A DNA stretch of 64,000 nt from positions 2,592,718 to 2,656,717 of the forward strand of contig NZ_BMER01000001.1 of the NCBI RefSeq assembly GCF_014636865.1, given 5' to 3'. Numbering within the stretch: the first letter of the stretch is position 1; each line of letters starts with the position of its first letter. Below are positions 1 to 7,310 of this stretch, piece by piece. A program made the translations under genes and the position numbers. Source of the stretch: Parapedobacter pyrenivorans. Lineage in GTDB: Bacteria > Bacteroidota > Bacteroidia > Sphingobacteriales > Sphingobacteriaceae. The notes beneath the pieces are model-generated. The model worked only from the letters and a program-made list of their open reading frames with translations. It did no database searches and was not told the DNA's origin.

Positions 1-2219
1 ACCGCTAAACCTGCGTCTGCGGGTGGGCGGCGACGCGCCAGTAGATCTTCTTTGGACGTCGGTCGGTCGCCCGGTTTCCACACGAATCCTTCCAAAATTT
101 CAACTTCCTGTGGGATGAGATGTATCGGGTATACTTTACCGTCGACACGCCTAATGGGGCTAAATTCCACAATTTGATTGCTGTCTACCAAGATTTTGAT
201 ACGGCTGCTCCGGCTATGGTACATATTGGTATAAGTCTGCTGCTTCTCATCAATCATGTAATAGATACTCTCGGCGTTGCCATCTATAAACATCCTGTCC
301 AACGCATTATTGGTAAAAAATCCGGTAATCCGACGGCCCTTTACTTGATTATATTTGCTTGAGTCCAATTGCGTATTCACCATAAAGGCATTGTTCATCA
401 AAAGCATATTATCCAATTGCTCATTACGAACCTGCATGAATATGGTGTCCGCGGTCATCTGAGAACCCTGTGCCCAGATCATCGGTCTGCCGAAAAAACG
501 CATCATCGAATCAGGGTAACCGTAATAGACCGAATCCGCCACCGCTTGTAAATCTGACTTGAACAGCCTCACATTATAATACGCTTTGATGATACGTGTC
601 TTGGCGGTGTCGTTCGCTAATGAATCCTGCAGTATGGTATCTATTGCCTGACTAGAAATGGCAGCCACGGCATCGGCCATAAGGCTATCTGCCTCGCCCC
701 CTTTGGGAATTACGGCTTCAGCCCGTAATACACTGTCGGCAGCAAGGTTCCGTGTGAGTGCATCGTGACCTAGCTGCACCGCTAATGGTACAGCGCCCAC
801 CCGTTTGATATGCGTTTTCAGTACCGCTGAATCGGTCTCGAGGACCATATCGGTGGCGCGTGTCGAATCCTTGCCTGACTTCGTTAAGCTATCAGGCGGT
901 GCCTTCAGCGAATCCGCAGGAGTGCTGATGGAGTCCGCCGGCAGTTGCTTGATACTATCTTGGGAAGTGGTGTCCATATCGACTTGGGGCCTAGTCAGCG
1001 TCGCTGGGCCCAAATCGTCGGGCACGCCCGTTTCATTTATGGTGTCAAAGTCTTCGCCAAAGTCCTCGTCCTCATATTCGTCGAGGTCGCCACCTTCCCG
1101 ATTGAGCTCAAAAACCTTGGGTATATACTCTTTTAGGGGGATCAGGCGAGAAAACAGGGTGTCTGCCGTCAGGTAAATGGTGTCTGCTGCCGGTCGCGCC
1201 GCGGGGGGCACGCCAAGGCTGTCTGGAGAACGTTTTGCACGCTTGGAGGTGTCCGTATCAAGGCTATCTAACGAGATTGCTGCGCTGTCCACCGCCAGGC
1301 TATCCATCGTGGCGCTATCAGTCGTCGTGCTATCGCTGCGGGTAATGGTCATGACGAGCGGATTTCTAGTCATGGTTATGGATTCATCCATTCGGTTGTA
1401 TACCCCCTCGCCGCCGAAGGTGAAATACTGGTCGGCAGTATCGACGAATACGACGTTCTGCACGGCGCGGCCGTTTCCGGACTGGCCATCGTAATAAATA
1501 CTATCGCCGCGGAGAAACCGGCTCCCTTCGGTATAGAGATTATTTCGGTCAAACCATGCTTGCTCGGTTTCCGTATTGTATTCGCCGCGTTCGGTATACA
1601 GGTTTTCCCCTTCGTTGCCCTTGATGTTGGTGGGCCCATAGAAGTAGGTCACCTTGGTGCCCGAGTTATAACGCATGGTGTCTGTATAGATCTTCACATC
1701 GGGTGTGCGCACAATCACGTCATGGCGGAAGTAGGCATCTTTGGTGTTATCGAAATAGTAAGCCCTTTGGCTGGTAATGGTATCCGTGGCGTTTAAAATC
1801 CGACCACCATCTGTGTAGGTGCCTACGCTACTTTTCATATTGTAGGTGAGGTGGTTGGTAGTGAGTACCGAATTGCCGTCCACCATGCGTACATTGTTGG
1901 TGAGTGTTGCTAGTTGTGTTTCCGCTGCGTAATGCAGTTTGTCTGCATAAATGACCGTACCATTGGGCTGGGTAATGATGACTTTCCCGAAGGCATCGAA
2001 GTACTGCTTGCCTTCATCGTCGTTATAGATATAGCCGCTATCCGCCGAGAGTGTAGAACCATGGTGCTCATAAACCGGGCGGTAATTCATCATGTTGCCG
2101 GTGGTAGCATTCAAGCGACTGTGGGAAGATGATATGAGCCTCAGCTCATCCCGCTGCTGTGCATGTAGCAAGGAGCAAACCAGTGTGGTAGCGCATATCA
2201 GCAGCAGGCTTTTCTTCAC
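1..2219 (-). CDS. OstA-like envelope protein (C-terminus beyond window)
   Basis: Reading the minus strand from a GTG at 2219 gives an open frame of about 739 codons with no stop before the left edge, so the gene is partial. An in-frame TAA lies a few codons upstream of the GTG, so no ATG start is available. The product begins with a Sec signal peptide (MKKSLLLICATTLVCSLLHA, then QQR). Residues of about 30-280 have the repeating Y-x-A-D / T-D-T-x-x-Y pattern of OstA/LptA-like beta-jellyroll repeats (for example YADKLHYAAETQLATL and RGDSIYYDGQSGNGRA). This is followed by a long Asp/Ser-rich low-complexity stretch of roughly residues 290-540, then OstA-like repeats again near ADSVYYGYPDSMMRFFGRP and AESIYYMIDEKQQTYTNM. 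Family members are thought to act in LPS transport across the periplasm or at the outer membrane; the exact role here is inferred. Confidence 0.85.
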   Translation of the reverse strand, partial: MKKSLLLICATTLVCSLLHAQQRDELRLISSSHSRLNATTGNMMNYRPVYEHHGSTLSADSGYIYNDDEGKQYFDAFGKVIITQPNGTVIYADKLHYAAETQLATLTNNVRMVDGNSVLTTNHLTYNMKSSVGTYTDGGRILNATDTITSQRAYYFDNTKDAYFRHDVIVRTPDVKIYTDTMRYNSGTKVTYFYGPTNIKGNEGENLYTERGEYNTETEQAWFDRNNLYTEGSRFLRGDSIYYDGQSGNGRAVQNVVFVDTADQYFTFGGEGVYNRMDESITMTRNPLVMTITRSDSTTTDSATMDSLAVDSAAISLDSLDTDTSKRAKRSPDSLGVPPAARPAADTIYLTADTLFSRLIPLKEYIPKVFELNREGGDLDEYEDEDFGEDFDTINETGVPDDLGPATLTRPQVDMDTTSQDSIKQLPADSISTPADSLKAPPDSLTKSGKDSTRATDMVLETDSAVLKTHIKRVGAVPLAVQLGHDALTRNLAADSVLRAEAVIPKGGEADSLMADAVAAISSQAIDTILQDSLANDTAKTRIIKAYYNVRLFKSDLQAVADSVYYGYPDSMMRFFGRPMIWAQGSQMTADTIFMQVRNEQLDNMLLMNNAFMVNTQLDSSKYNQVKGRRITGFFTNNALDRMFIDGNAESIYYMIDEKQQTYTNMYHSRSSRIKILVDSNQIVEFSPIRRVDGKVYPIHLIPQEVEILEGFVWKPGDRPTSKEDLLARRRPPADAGLA

Positions 2220-2223
2220 TGTG

Positions 2224-2231
2224 CAAACTTA
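2224..2231 (-). promoter_or_regulatory. -7 box of OstA-like gene, 4 bases from start codon
   Basis: On the minus strand TAAGTTTG matches the Bacteroidota -7 consensus TAnnTTTG. Only four bases separate it from the GTG start at 2219, so transcription would begin at or within a base or two of the start codon. No clear TTG -33 element is seen at the usual distance. Confidence 0.5.
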
Positions 2232-2579
2232 GCTAAAATGGATGGTATTCGTAAATACTGCGAGAAATTCCGGCAAAGCATTGGATGCCGTCCAATAGTT
2301 TTTTTATCGCGGTTTACTTTTGATTTGTACTTTCTTTAATCTAAATTTAATAATTTGTCGAAGTTTATCATAAAATAACCCTGAATTCATTCGGATATTA
2401 TTCGGGTATATCTGAATTAACTCCGAACAAACTCCGAATAAATCCCGTTTTATTTCCGTGATATCCATAACTATCATATAAAGCAATGTCAGAGAAAAAG
2501 TAATGACCGTAGGTAAACAGGTTAACTATTTCATGCGCTGTGTTGCTGGCTGTGCGCTATAGGTTGTAGCCCGACCGTT

Positions 2580-2609
2580 TTGTGCCATTGCGAATATCCC
2601 GTACCTTTG
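2580..2609 (+). promoter_or_regulatory. tilS promoter (TTG-N19-TACCTTTG)
   Basis: TTG at 2580-2582 and TACCTTTG at 2602-2609 are 19 bases apart, a full match to the Bacteroidota -33/-7 promoter. The -7 box ends five bases before the ATG at 2615, so the mRNA is probably leaderless. It also argues against the in-frame GTG at 2582 as the start, because that codon overlaps the -33 element. Confidence 0.7.
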
Positions 2610-2614
2610 ATCCC

Positions 2615-3943
2615 ATGAGCGTACAGGAACGACTTGGCCAATACCTTAGCGAGCAGGCGCTGTGCAATCCACATGACCGGATTCTCCTCGCGGTAAGCGG
2701 CGGCAAGGACTCGGTATTAATGACGCACCTTTTTGCCGAGGCTGGTTACGTCATTGGTATCGCTCACTGTAATTTCCGATTACGGGGTACGGAATCTGAT
2801 GCTGATGAAACATTGGTCTATCAACTTGCCAAGACCTTAGGGGTTCCATTCTATGCAACGGCATTTGATACGGAGGCATATGCCCGGCAGCACAAGGTTT
2901 CCATCCAAATGGCGGCGCGCGAACTGCGATACGAATGGTTCGAAACCATCCGTACTTCGCAGGATTATGACTATGTCGCGGTGGCACAACACCAAAATGA
3001 CCATGTAGAGACCTTGTTGCTCAACTTGGTGCGTGGTACGGGGCTCGCGGGCTTACAGGGTATCCAACCCAAACGTGGCTGCATCATCCGCCCGCTTTTA
3101 TTTCTCAATGCCGAGGAGGTAGGGCGTGAGGTGAAGGAGCGGGGACTGGAATACCGTGACGATGCCTCCAATTTTTCCACCAAATATGCCCGCAATAAAA
3201 TCCGGTTGGAAATTATTCCCCAGCTGAGCGTACTTAATCCTTCACTTGAGCGTACCATTGCAACGGAAATGACTCGATTTGCTGACACCTATGCCGTATT
3301 GCAAACCCATGTTACGGCAATGCGTAGTAAACTATTCACGGAGCAGGCGGCAGGGGAATGGCACATTCCCATCGCCGAACTGATTTCACTTGAACCACAG
3401 CGATTTTTGCTGTATGAGTTGTTTAAGCCGTTCGGGTTTACGGAAGCTGTTTTGGGCGATTTGGCAAGGGCCTTGTCGGGCGTGTCCGGTAAGCAGTTTT
3501 TATCACAGTCGCATGTATTGTACCTCGATCGCGATGAGGTCGTGCTGAAACCCTGCAAAGCAATCCGTGAGGAGATGGTAGTCATCGGAAAACCAGGGGA
3601 CCATGTACAATGGGGCGGACACTGCTTCCAATCGGATTGTTCTTCCGATACGGGTATCGATACAGCCACCCATGTTGCACAGTTCGATGCGGATTTGATG
3701 GTGTTTCCCATCCGGATTCGATCATGGCAGGAGGGCGATGTGTTTTGCCCGTTGGGGATGAAGGGACGCAAAAAGCTGAGCGATTTTTTTGTGTCGCTCA
3801 AAATCCCGGTTTATCGTAAACATACTGTACCGGTGCTCGTTAATGGTAACGGCGATATTATTTGGGTTGTCCCTTATCGATTGGATAATCGCTATAAAAT
3901 TACGGGCAAAACGAAAAAAGTGTTTACATTAGCACGTTCTTAA
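2615..3943 (+). CDS. tilS: tRNA(Ile)-lysidine synthase
   Basis: TilS uses ATP and lysine to convert C34 of the tRNA(Ile) CAU anticodon to lysidine, so that the tRNA reads AUA and is charged with Ile. The 442-residue product has the PP-loop ATP-binding motif SGGKDS at residues 28-33, followed by the HCNFRLRG segment, and then the typical TilS C-terminal domain (GMKGRKKLSDFFVSLKIP..., with GDIIWVVPYRLDNRYKIT near the end). The length is normal for the family. ATG 2615 is chosen because the protein then starts as MSVQERL, like homologues, and because the promoter lies just upstream; an in-frame GTG at 2582 is rejected. The next gene begins four bases after the stop. Confidence 0.96.
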   Translation: MSVQERLGQYLSEQALCNPHDRILLAVSGGKDSVLMTHLFAEAGYVIGIAHCNFRLRGTESDADETLVYQLAKTLGVPFYATAFDTEAYARQHKVSIQMAARELRYEWFETIRTSQDYDYVAVAQHQNDHVETLLLNLVRGTGLAGLQGIQPKRGCIIRPLLFLNAEEVGREVKERGLEYRDDASNFSTKYARNKIRLEIIPQLSVLNPSLERTIATEMTRFADTYAVLQTHVTAMRSKLFTEQAAGEWHIPIAELISLEPQRFLLYELFKPFGFTEAVLGDLARALSGVSGKQFLSQSHVLYLDRDEVVLKPCKAIREEMVVIGKPGDHVQWGGHCFQSDCSSDTGIDTATHVAQFDADLMVFPIRIRSWQEGDVFCPLGMKGRKKLSDFFVSLKIPVYRKHTVPVLVNGNGDIIWVVPYRLDNRYKITGKTKKVFTLARS

Positions 3944-3947
3944 AGTG

Positions 3948-4442
3948 ATGGGAGAAAAACCAATATACGTGGAAAATCAATACCTGGGGCGCGATCGCGG
4001 CTGGGTAAGCGTGAGGCTTGTACTTGCGTTGTTTTGTTTCACGGCCTATTACATAAACATCGATAGGGAGAGCGAAAGCCAATTGTTCCTTGTGGTGGGA
4101 ATTGCAATTTTGTTTGTGTCAATTGTGATGATGTACATGCTTCAATATCGCATTACGGTAGAAACCGGCTGTGTGAAATTAAGTGGCCTGTGGACCACAC
4201 GCCTTGTGAAGATTGATCTCAACAGTATTGTGAAGGTAGAATGCAAGCCGTATAGTAAGTTCTTTATCAATAATCCGGTATATAATCTCCATCAAAAGGG
4301 CAGAATAAAATTTTATGCTGGGGGAAAGGATGCCATATGGCTCACCGACCGTGACGGCTTACTGTACATCATCGGTACACAGCGTCAGGTCGAACTCCAG
4401 CAGGCCATTTCAAAAGCTAAAGCGAAGTCGTCAATCAGTTGA
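3948..4442 (+). CDS. Small membrane protein of unknown function
   Basis: A 164-residue protein with two adjacent hydrophobic segments (about residues 21-36 and 45-65) followed by a soluble beta-rich C-terminus (RITVETGCVKLSGLW...). The topology, two helices then a small PH-like or bacterial PH-domain-like module, is seen in many Bacteroidota proteins of unknown function. The ATG at 3948 follows the tilS stop by four bases, and a GTG one codon earlier is also possible, so the gene is probably co-transcribed with tilS. I do not recognise a specific family and assign no function. Confidence 0.75.
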   Translation: MGEKPIYVENQYLGRDRGWVSVRLVLALFCFTAYYINIDRESESQLFLVVGIAILFVSIVMMYMLQYRITVETGCVKLSGLWTTRLVKIDLNSIVKVECKPYSKFFINNPVYNLHQKGRIKFYAGGKDAIWLTDRDGLLYIIGTQRQVELQQAISKAKAKSSIS

Positions 4443-4449
4443 CGTAAAC

Positions 4450-4480
4450 TTGCATATAAATACAATTTTATTTAAGTTTG
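4450..4480 (+). promoter_or_regulatory. Promoter of DUF4834 gene (TTG-N20-TAAGTTTG)
   Basis: TTG at 4450-4452 and TAAGTTTG at 4473-4480 with 20 bases between them match the Bacteroidota consensus closely. The -7 box ends seven bases before the ATG at 4488. Confidence 0.7.
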
Positions 4481-4487
4481 TATTAAT

Positions 4488-4784
4488 ATGGGATTGTTGA
4501 AATTTTTATTCATTGCGATAGCCGTTCTTTGGTTGGTGCGTTTGGTAGCGCGGCTTCTTTTCCCGTGGGCGATGCGCAAGATGGCACAGAAAGTAATGGG
4601 CGATGCTCAACGCCAACACGACTTTAAAAATACGACTTATCGAGGTGCCAATACCAATCAGCGGCGCCAGCCGGATGGCAAGGTTCGGATTGACTATATG
4701 CCTCCCATAGAGAAACCAAAAAAGGGGGCTAAAAGTGCAGGGGAATTCGTGGAGTTCGAAGAAATCAAATCATCCACTGAATAG
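4488..4784 (+). CDS. DUF4834 family small membrane protein
   Basis: A 98-residue protein with one N-terminal transmembrane helix (about residues 3-27, MGLLKFLFIAIAVLWLVRLVARLLF), then a charged cytoplasmic tail containing KVRIDYMPP and an acidic end (GEFVEFEEIK). This architecture and the RIDYMPP-like motif match DUF4834, a family confined to Bacteroidota and often found beside recF, as here. Function is unknown. It has its own strong promoter just upstream and is followed after 26 bases by recF. Confidence 0.8.
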   Translation: MGLLKFLFIAIAVLWLVRLVARLLFPWAMRKMAQKVMGDAQRQHDFKNTTYRGANTNQRRQPDGKVRIDYMPPIEKPKKGAKSAGEFVEFEEIKSSTE

Positions 4785-4797
4785 CCAAGGAAAACCT

Positions 4798-4805
4798 TAC
4801 CTTTG
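4798..4805 (+). promoter_or_regulatory. -7 box of recF, 5 bases from ATG
   Basis: TACCTTTG matches the Bacteroidota -7 element and ends five bases before the recF ATG at 4811. No convincing TTG is present 19-21 bases upstream. If used, it gives a leaderless recF mRNA. Confidence 0.5.
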
Positions 4806-4810
4806 CGGGT

Positions 4811-5926
4811 ATGTGGCTTAAGCAACTTTCCGTTTTTAGTTTCAAGAATTATGCCGAAGCCACGCTTTACTTCGTGCCCGAAGTGAACGCATTCACGGGT
4901 ACTAACGGAGCGGGGAAGACCAATCTGTTGGATGCCATCCACTACATTTCACTTTGTAAGAGTTTTCTCAATCCGGTAGACTCCCAGCACATCCGACAGG
5001 GTGGAGACTGGTTTATGGTGCAAGGCGATTTTGATAAAGACGGGCAATCGGAGATCGTGGCGTGTAGTCTCAAACGCAATCAGAAAAAGCAATTCAAGCG
5101 GAATAAAAAAGCTTATACCCGTCTTGCGGACCACATCGGCCTCTTTCCCTTGGTCATGGTTTCCCCCAATGACTCCGCCATCGTGGCCGATGGCAGTGAG
5201 GAACGCCGACGCTTCATCGATAATGTGATTTCACAAACCGATCTGGGTTACCTCGACGGGTTGATTGCCTATAACCACTGCCTTACGCAGCGTAATAGCC
5301 TGTTGAAGCAAGCCGTCAAAAATGGATCATTGGATAAAGGGCTGCTCGACGTGTTGAGTATGCAGCTCGTGGAACTGGGAGTACCGATTTTCGAGAAACG
5401 ACAGGCGTTTATGGCTGAGTTTATCCCCGAGTTCAATAAGCATTATCAATTCCTTACCGAGACGGCTGAAAGGGTGTCGTTAGTGTACGAATCGCAGCTG
5501 TTGGGAGGGCTGTTTGCCGACCTGTTGGAACAACAGCTGGAACGCGACCGCCTGCTGGAGCGTACCACGGTAGGCATCCATAAGGATGATCTGTTGTTTT
5601 CCATACACGGAGATATGTCGCTCAAAAAATTCGGCTCACAAGGACAGCAAAAGTCGTTTCTCATTGCGCTGAAACTGGCGCAGTACAGTTTCCTGCACCG
5701 TCAAAAAGGATTCAAGCCATTGCTGTTGTTGGATGATATCTTCGATAAGCTCGACGATAAGCGTACGCGCAAGCTGATGCAGATGGTATCTGCAGATGAT
5801 TTTGGGCAGATATTTCTGACGGATACGGATTCGGGTCGAATAAACCGTATCTTTGAAGAAATAGGCCGGAAAGTGCGGGTTTTCGAAATCAATGACGGCA
5901 CGGTACAGCAATTGGAAACGGCGTGA
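4811..5926 (+). CDS. recF: DNA replication and repair protein RecF
   Basis: RecF is an SMC-like ATPase that helps load RecA on gapped DNA through RecO and RecR. The 371-residue product has a Walker A motif GTNGAGKT at residues 30-37, the ABC/SMC signature region GSQGQQKS near residue 275 and the Walker B segment LLLLDDIFDKLD near residue 304. The N-terminal LSVFSFKNY segment is also typical. Length is normal for the family. Its stop codon overlaps the GTG of the DUF721 gene by four bases, suggesting translational coupling. Confidence 0.97.
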   Translation: MWLKQLSVFSFKNYAEATLYFVPEVNAFTGTNGAGKTNLLDAIHYISLCKSFLNPVDSQHIRQGGDWFMVQGDFDKDGQSEIVACSLKRNQKKQFKRNKKAYTRLADHIGLFPLVMVSPNDSAIVADGSEERRRFIDNVISQTDLGYLDGLIAYNHCLTQRNSLLKQAVKNGSLDKGLLDVLSMQLVELGVPIFEKRQAFMAEFIPEFNKHYQFLTETAERVSLVYESQLLGGLFADLLEQQLERDRLLERTTVGIHKDDLLFSIHGDMSLKKFGSQGQQKSFLIALKLAQYSFLHRQKGFKPLLLLDDIFDKLDDKRTRKLMQMVSADDFGQIFLTDTDSGRINRIFEEIGRKVRVFEINDGTVQQLETA

Positions 5927-6216
5927 GCAGCAGGGGTGACGATATGACCATCAAGGAAGCCATCGAGAAGATGTTCGATGTGTACAAGCTGCGACGCAAG
6001 TTTGATGAAACCTCATTGGTGGCAGCTTGGCCGCAACTGATGGGTAAAGCCATTGCGAACCGTACCAAGCAACTGTATATCCGCGATAAAAAGCTGTTTG
6101 TGAAAGTAGAATCGTCGGTCATCAAAAGCGAGCTGGTGCTGATGCGCTCGCAAATCATCGGTCGCCTGAATGAATTTGTGGGACAGGCGGTGATTGAGGA
6201 ATTGGTCGTACTTTGA
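5923..6216 (+). CDS. DUF721 / DciA-like protein
   Basis: A 97-residue protein with the DUF721 pattern (TIKEAIEKMF, then ETSLVAAWPQLMGKAIANRTKQLYIRDKKLFVKVESSVIKSEL). DUF721 proteins include DciA, a loader of the replicative helicase DnaB, which makes a replication role plausible but not shown here. The GTG start at 5923 overlaps the recF stop by four bases and gives the short N-terminal extension usual in Sphingobacteriales homologues; the ATG at 5944 is the alternative. It converges on the DUF1304 gene with six bases between the stops. Confidence 0.85.
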   Translation: MSSRGDDMTIKEAIEKMFDVYKLRRKFDETSLVAAWPQLMGKAIANRTKQLYIRDKKLFVKVESSVIKSELVLMRSQIIGRLNEFVGQAVIEELVVL

Positions 6217-6222
6217 ATTTGT

Positions 6223-6588
6223 TCAAAACAGCAGGAGCATCGCTAACGCGATAATCGCGGGCAATCCCTGGATAATTAATATCTTCCTACTGGCAGTAAT
6301 TGTACCGTATATCGCAGCTACGATGATGCATACAAGAAAGAATATCGCTATATACTTGCTCCATATAGCATCTTCAATAAGTAGCGACCAAATGAGACCC
6401 GCTGCTAGAAAGCCATTATATAATCCCTGGTTCGCCGCTAATTTTTTGGTTGGCGTAAAAAGGTGGTCAGGTAAGCTGCCTCTGAAAGCCTTTTTCCCCG
6501 CAGTTTCCCAAGCAAACATTTCTATCCATAGAATGTAGAGATGCTCAAAAGCGACTACCAATACGAGTACATTCTTCAATAGTTCCAT
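6223..6588 (-). CDS. DUF1304 family integral membrane protein
   Basis: A 121-residue, four-helix membrane protein. The conserved family features are the early AFEHLYILWIEMFAW segment, the central ANQGLYNGFLAAGL motif and the C-terminal glycine/alanine-rich helix. Family function is unknown; homologues include YwdK-type proteins. It starts 17 bases downstream of the response-regulator stop on the same strand, so it is probably the last gene of a kinase / regulator / DUF1304 operon. Confidence 0.85.
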   Translation of the reverse strand: MELLKNVLVLVVAFEHLYILWIEMFAWETAGKKAFRGSLPDHLFTPTKKLAANQGLYNGFLAAGLIWSLLIEDAIWSKYIAIFFLVCIIVAAIYGTITASRKILIIQGLPAIIALAMLLLF

Positions 6589-6605
6589 GATGTTGATTTT
6601 ATTCT

Positions 6606-7304
6606 CTAAGGTACTGATAAAATGAAGCCGACACCATAAATGTTCTCAATCCGTACTCCTGAAGAGGAATGCCGTAACAACTTACGCAATCGGGATATGA
6701 ATACATCCAAGCTACGGCCCATGAAATAGTCGTTTTCACCCCAAAACCGGACGAGGAGGTCCTCACGCTTTACAATGCTGTTTCGATAGGTATAAAGGTA
6801 TTCCAGCAGTTCGGCCTCGCGCAGTGTCAACGTAGTTTTGATATGTCCGTCTACCGAGAGGCTGAGAGATTCCTTATTTAAAACGATATTGCCGATTTCG
6901 ATGGTGTCCGGTTGGCTTTTTTCTTCGGTGGGCTTTGTTCGCCTTGTTATATTGCGTATCCGTAATACCAACTCATCGATGTCGAAGGGTTTGGTGATGT
7001 AATCCATTGCACCAATATCCAGCCCATATAGCCGGTCCTTTTTTTCCTTCCGTGCCGTTAGGAAGAGGAAAAAGGCATTTTTGTTGTATTCCACGATCTT
7101 TCGCGCCAAGTCAAAACCATTGATGTCCGGCAACTGGATATCAATGATGACCAGACTGTATGTTGTCTCATGGTGCAGGTACTCTTGATAAGCATTTTTA
7201 CCATTCGTACACCAGGTAACCTCGAAATTCATTGCTTCCAGGTATTGTTTGGTTACATTGCCCAAATCCAGCTCATCTTCTACATAGAGTAATTTCGGTT
7301 TCAT
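6606..7304 (-). CDS. OmpR/PhoB-type response regulator
   Basis: A 232-residue DNA-binding response regulator. The receiver domain (about residues 1-118) has the acidic pair E9-D10, the phospho-acceptor Asp55 in IIDIQLPDINGF, Thr in FLTARKE and Lys in DYITKPFD. The C-terminal winged helix (about residues 130-232) contains TLREAELLEYLYTYRNSIVKREDLLVRFWGEND. ATG 7304 is used; a GTG one codon earlier is possible. It follows the histidine kinase stop by six bases and is its obvious partner. The target genes are unknown; direct repeats upstream of the kinase are a candidate binding site. Confidence 0.94.
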   Translation of the reverse strand: MKPKLLYVEDELDLGNVTKQYLEAMNFEVTWCTNGKNAYQEYLHHETTYSLVIIDIQLPDINGFDLARKIVEYNKNAFFLFLTARKEKKDRLYGLDIGAMDYITKPFDIDELVLRIRNITRRTKPTEEKSQPDTIEIGNIVLNKESLSLSVDGHIKTTLTLREAELLEYLYTYRNSIVKREDLLVRFWGENDYFMGRSLDVFISRLRKLLRHSSSGVRIENIYGVGFILSVP

Positions 7305-7310
7305 CACTGA

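Larger units (their letters stand above)
2220..2614. other. Divergent intergenic region, AT-rich with imperfect inverted repeat
   Basis: This stretch separates the OstA-like gene and tilS. It holds both their promoters and an AT-rich middle. An imperfect inverted repeat lies at 2389-2407 and 2420-2439: two TTCGG units on the left face two CCGAA units on the right, with about 14 of 20 arm positions pairing. A 60-codon minus-strand frame at 2304-2486 runs through this repeat but resembles nothing known to me and is not called as a gene. Confidence 0.5.

Noticed and set aside
2304-2486. 60-codon minus-strand open frame in the ostA-tilS gap
   Set aside because: It runs through an imperfect inverted repeat in AT-rich intergenic DNA, has no recognisable family and no clear promoter of its own.
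2582-2614. GTG start for tilS
   Set aside because: This codon overlaps the -33 promoter element and adds residues not found in homologues.
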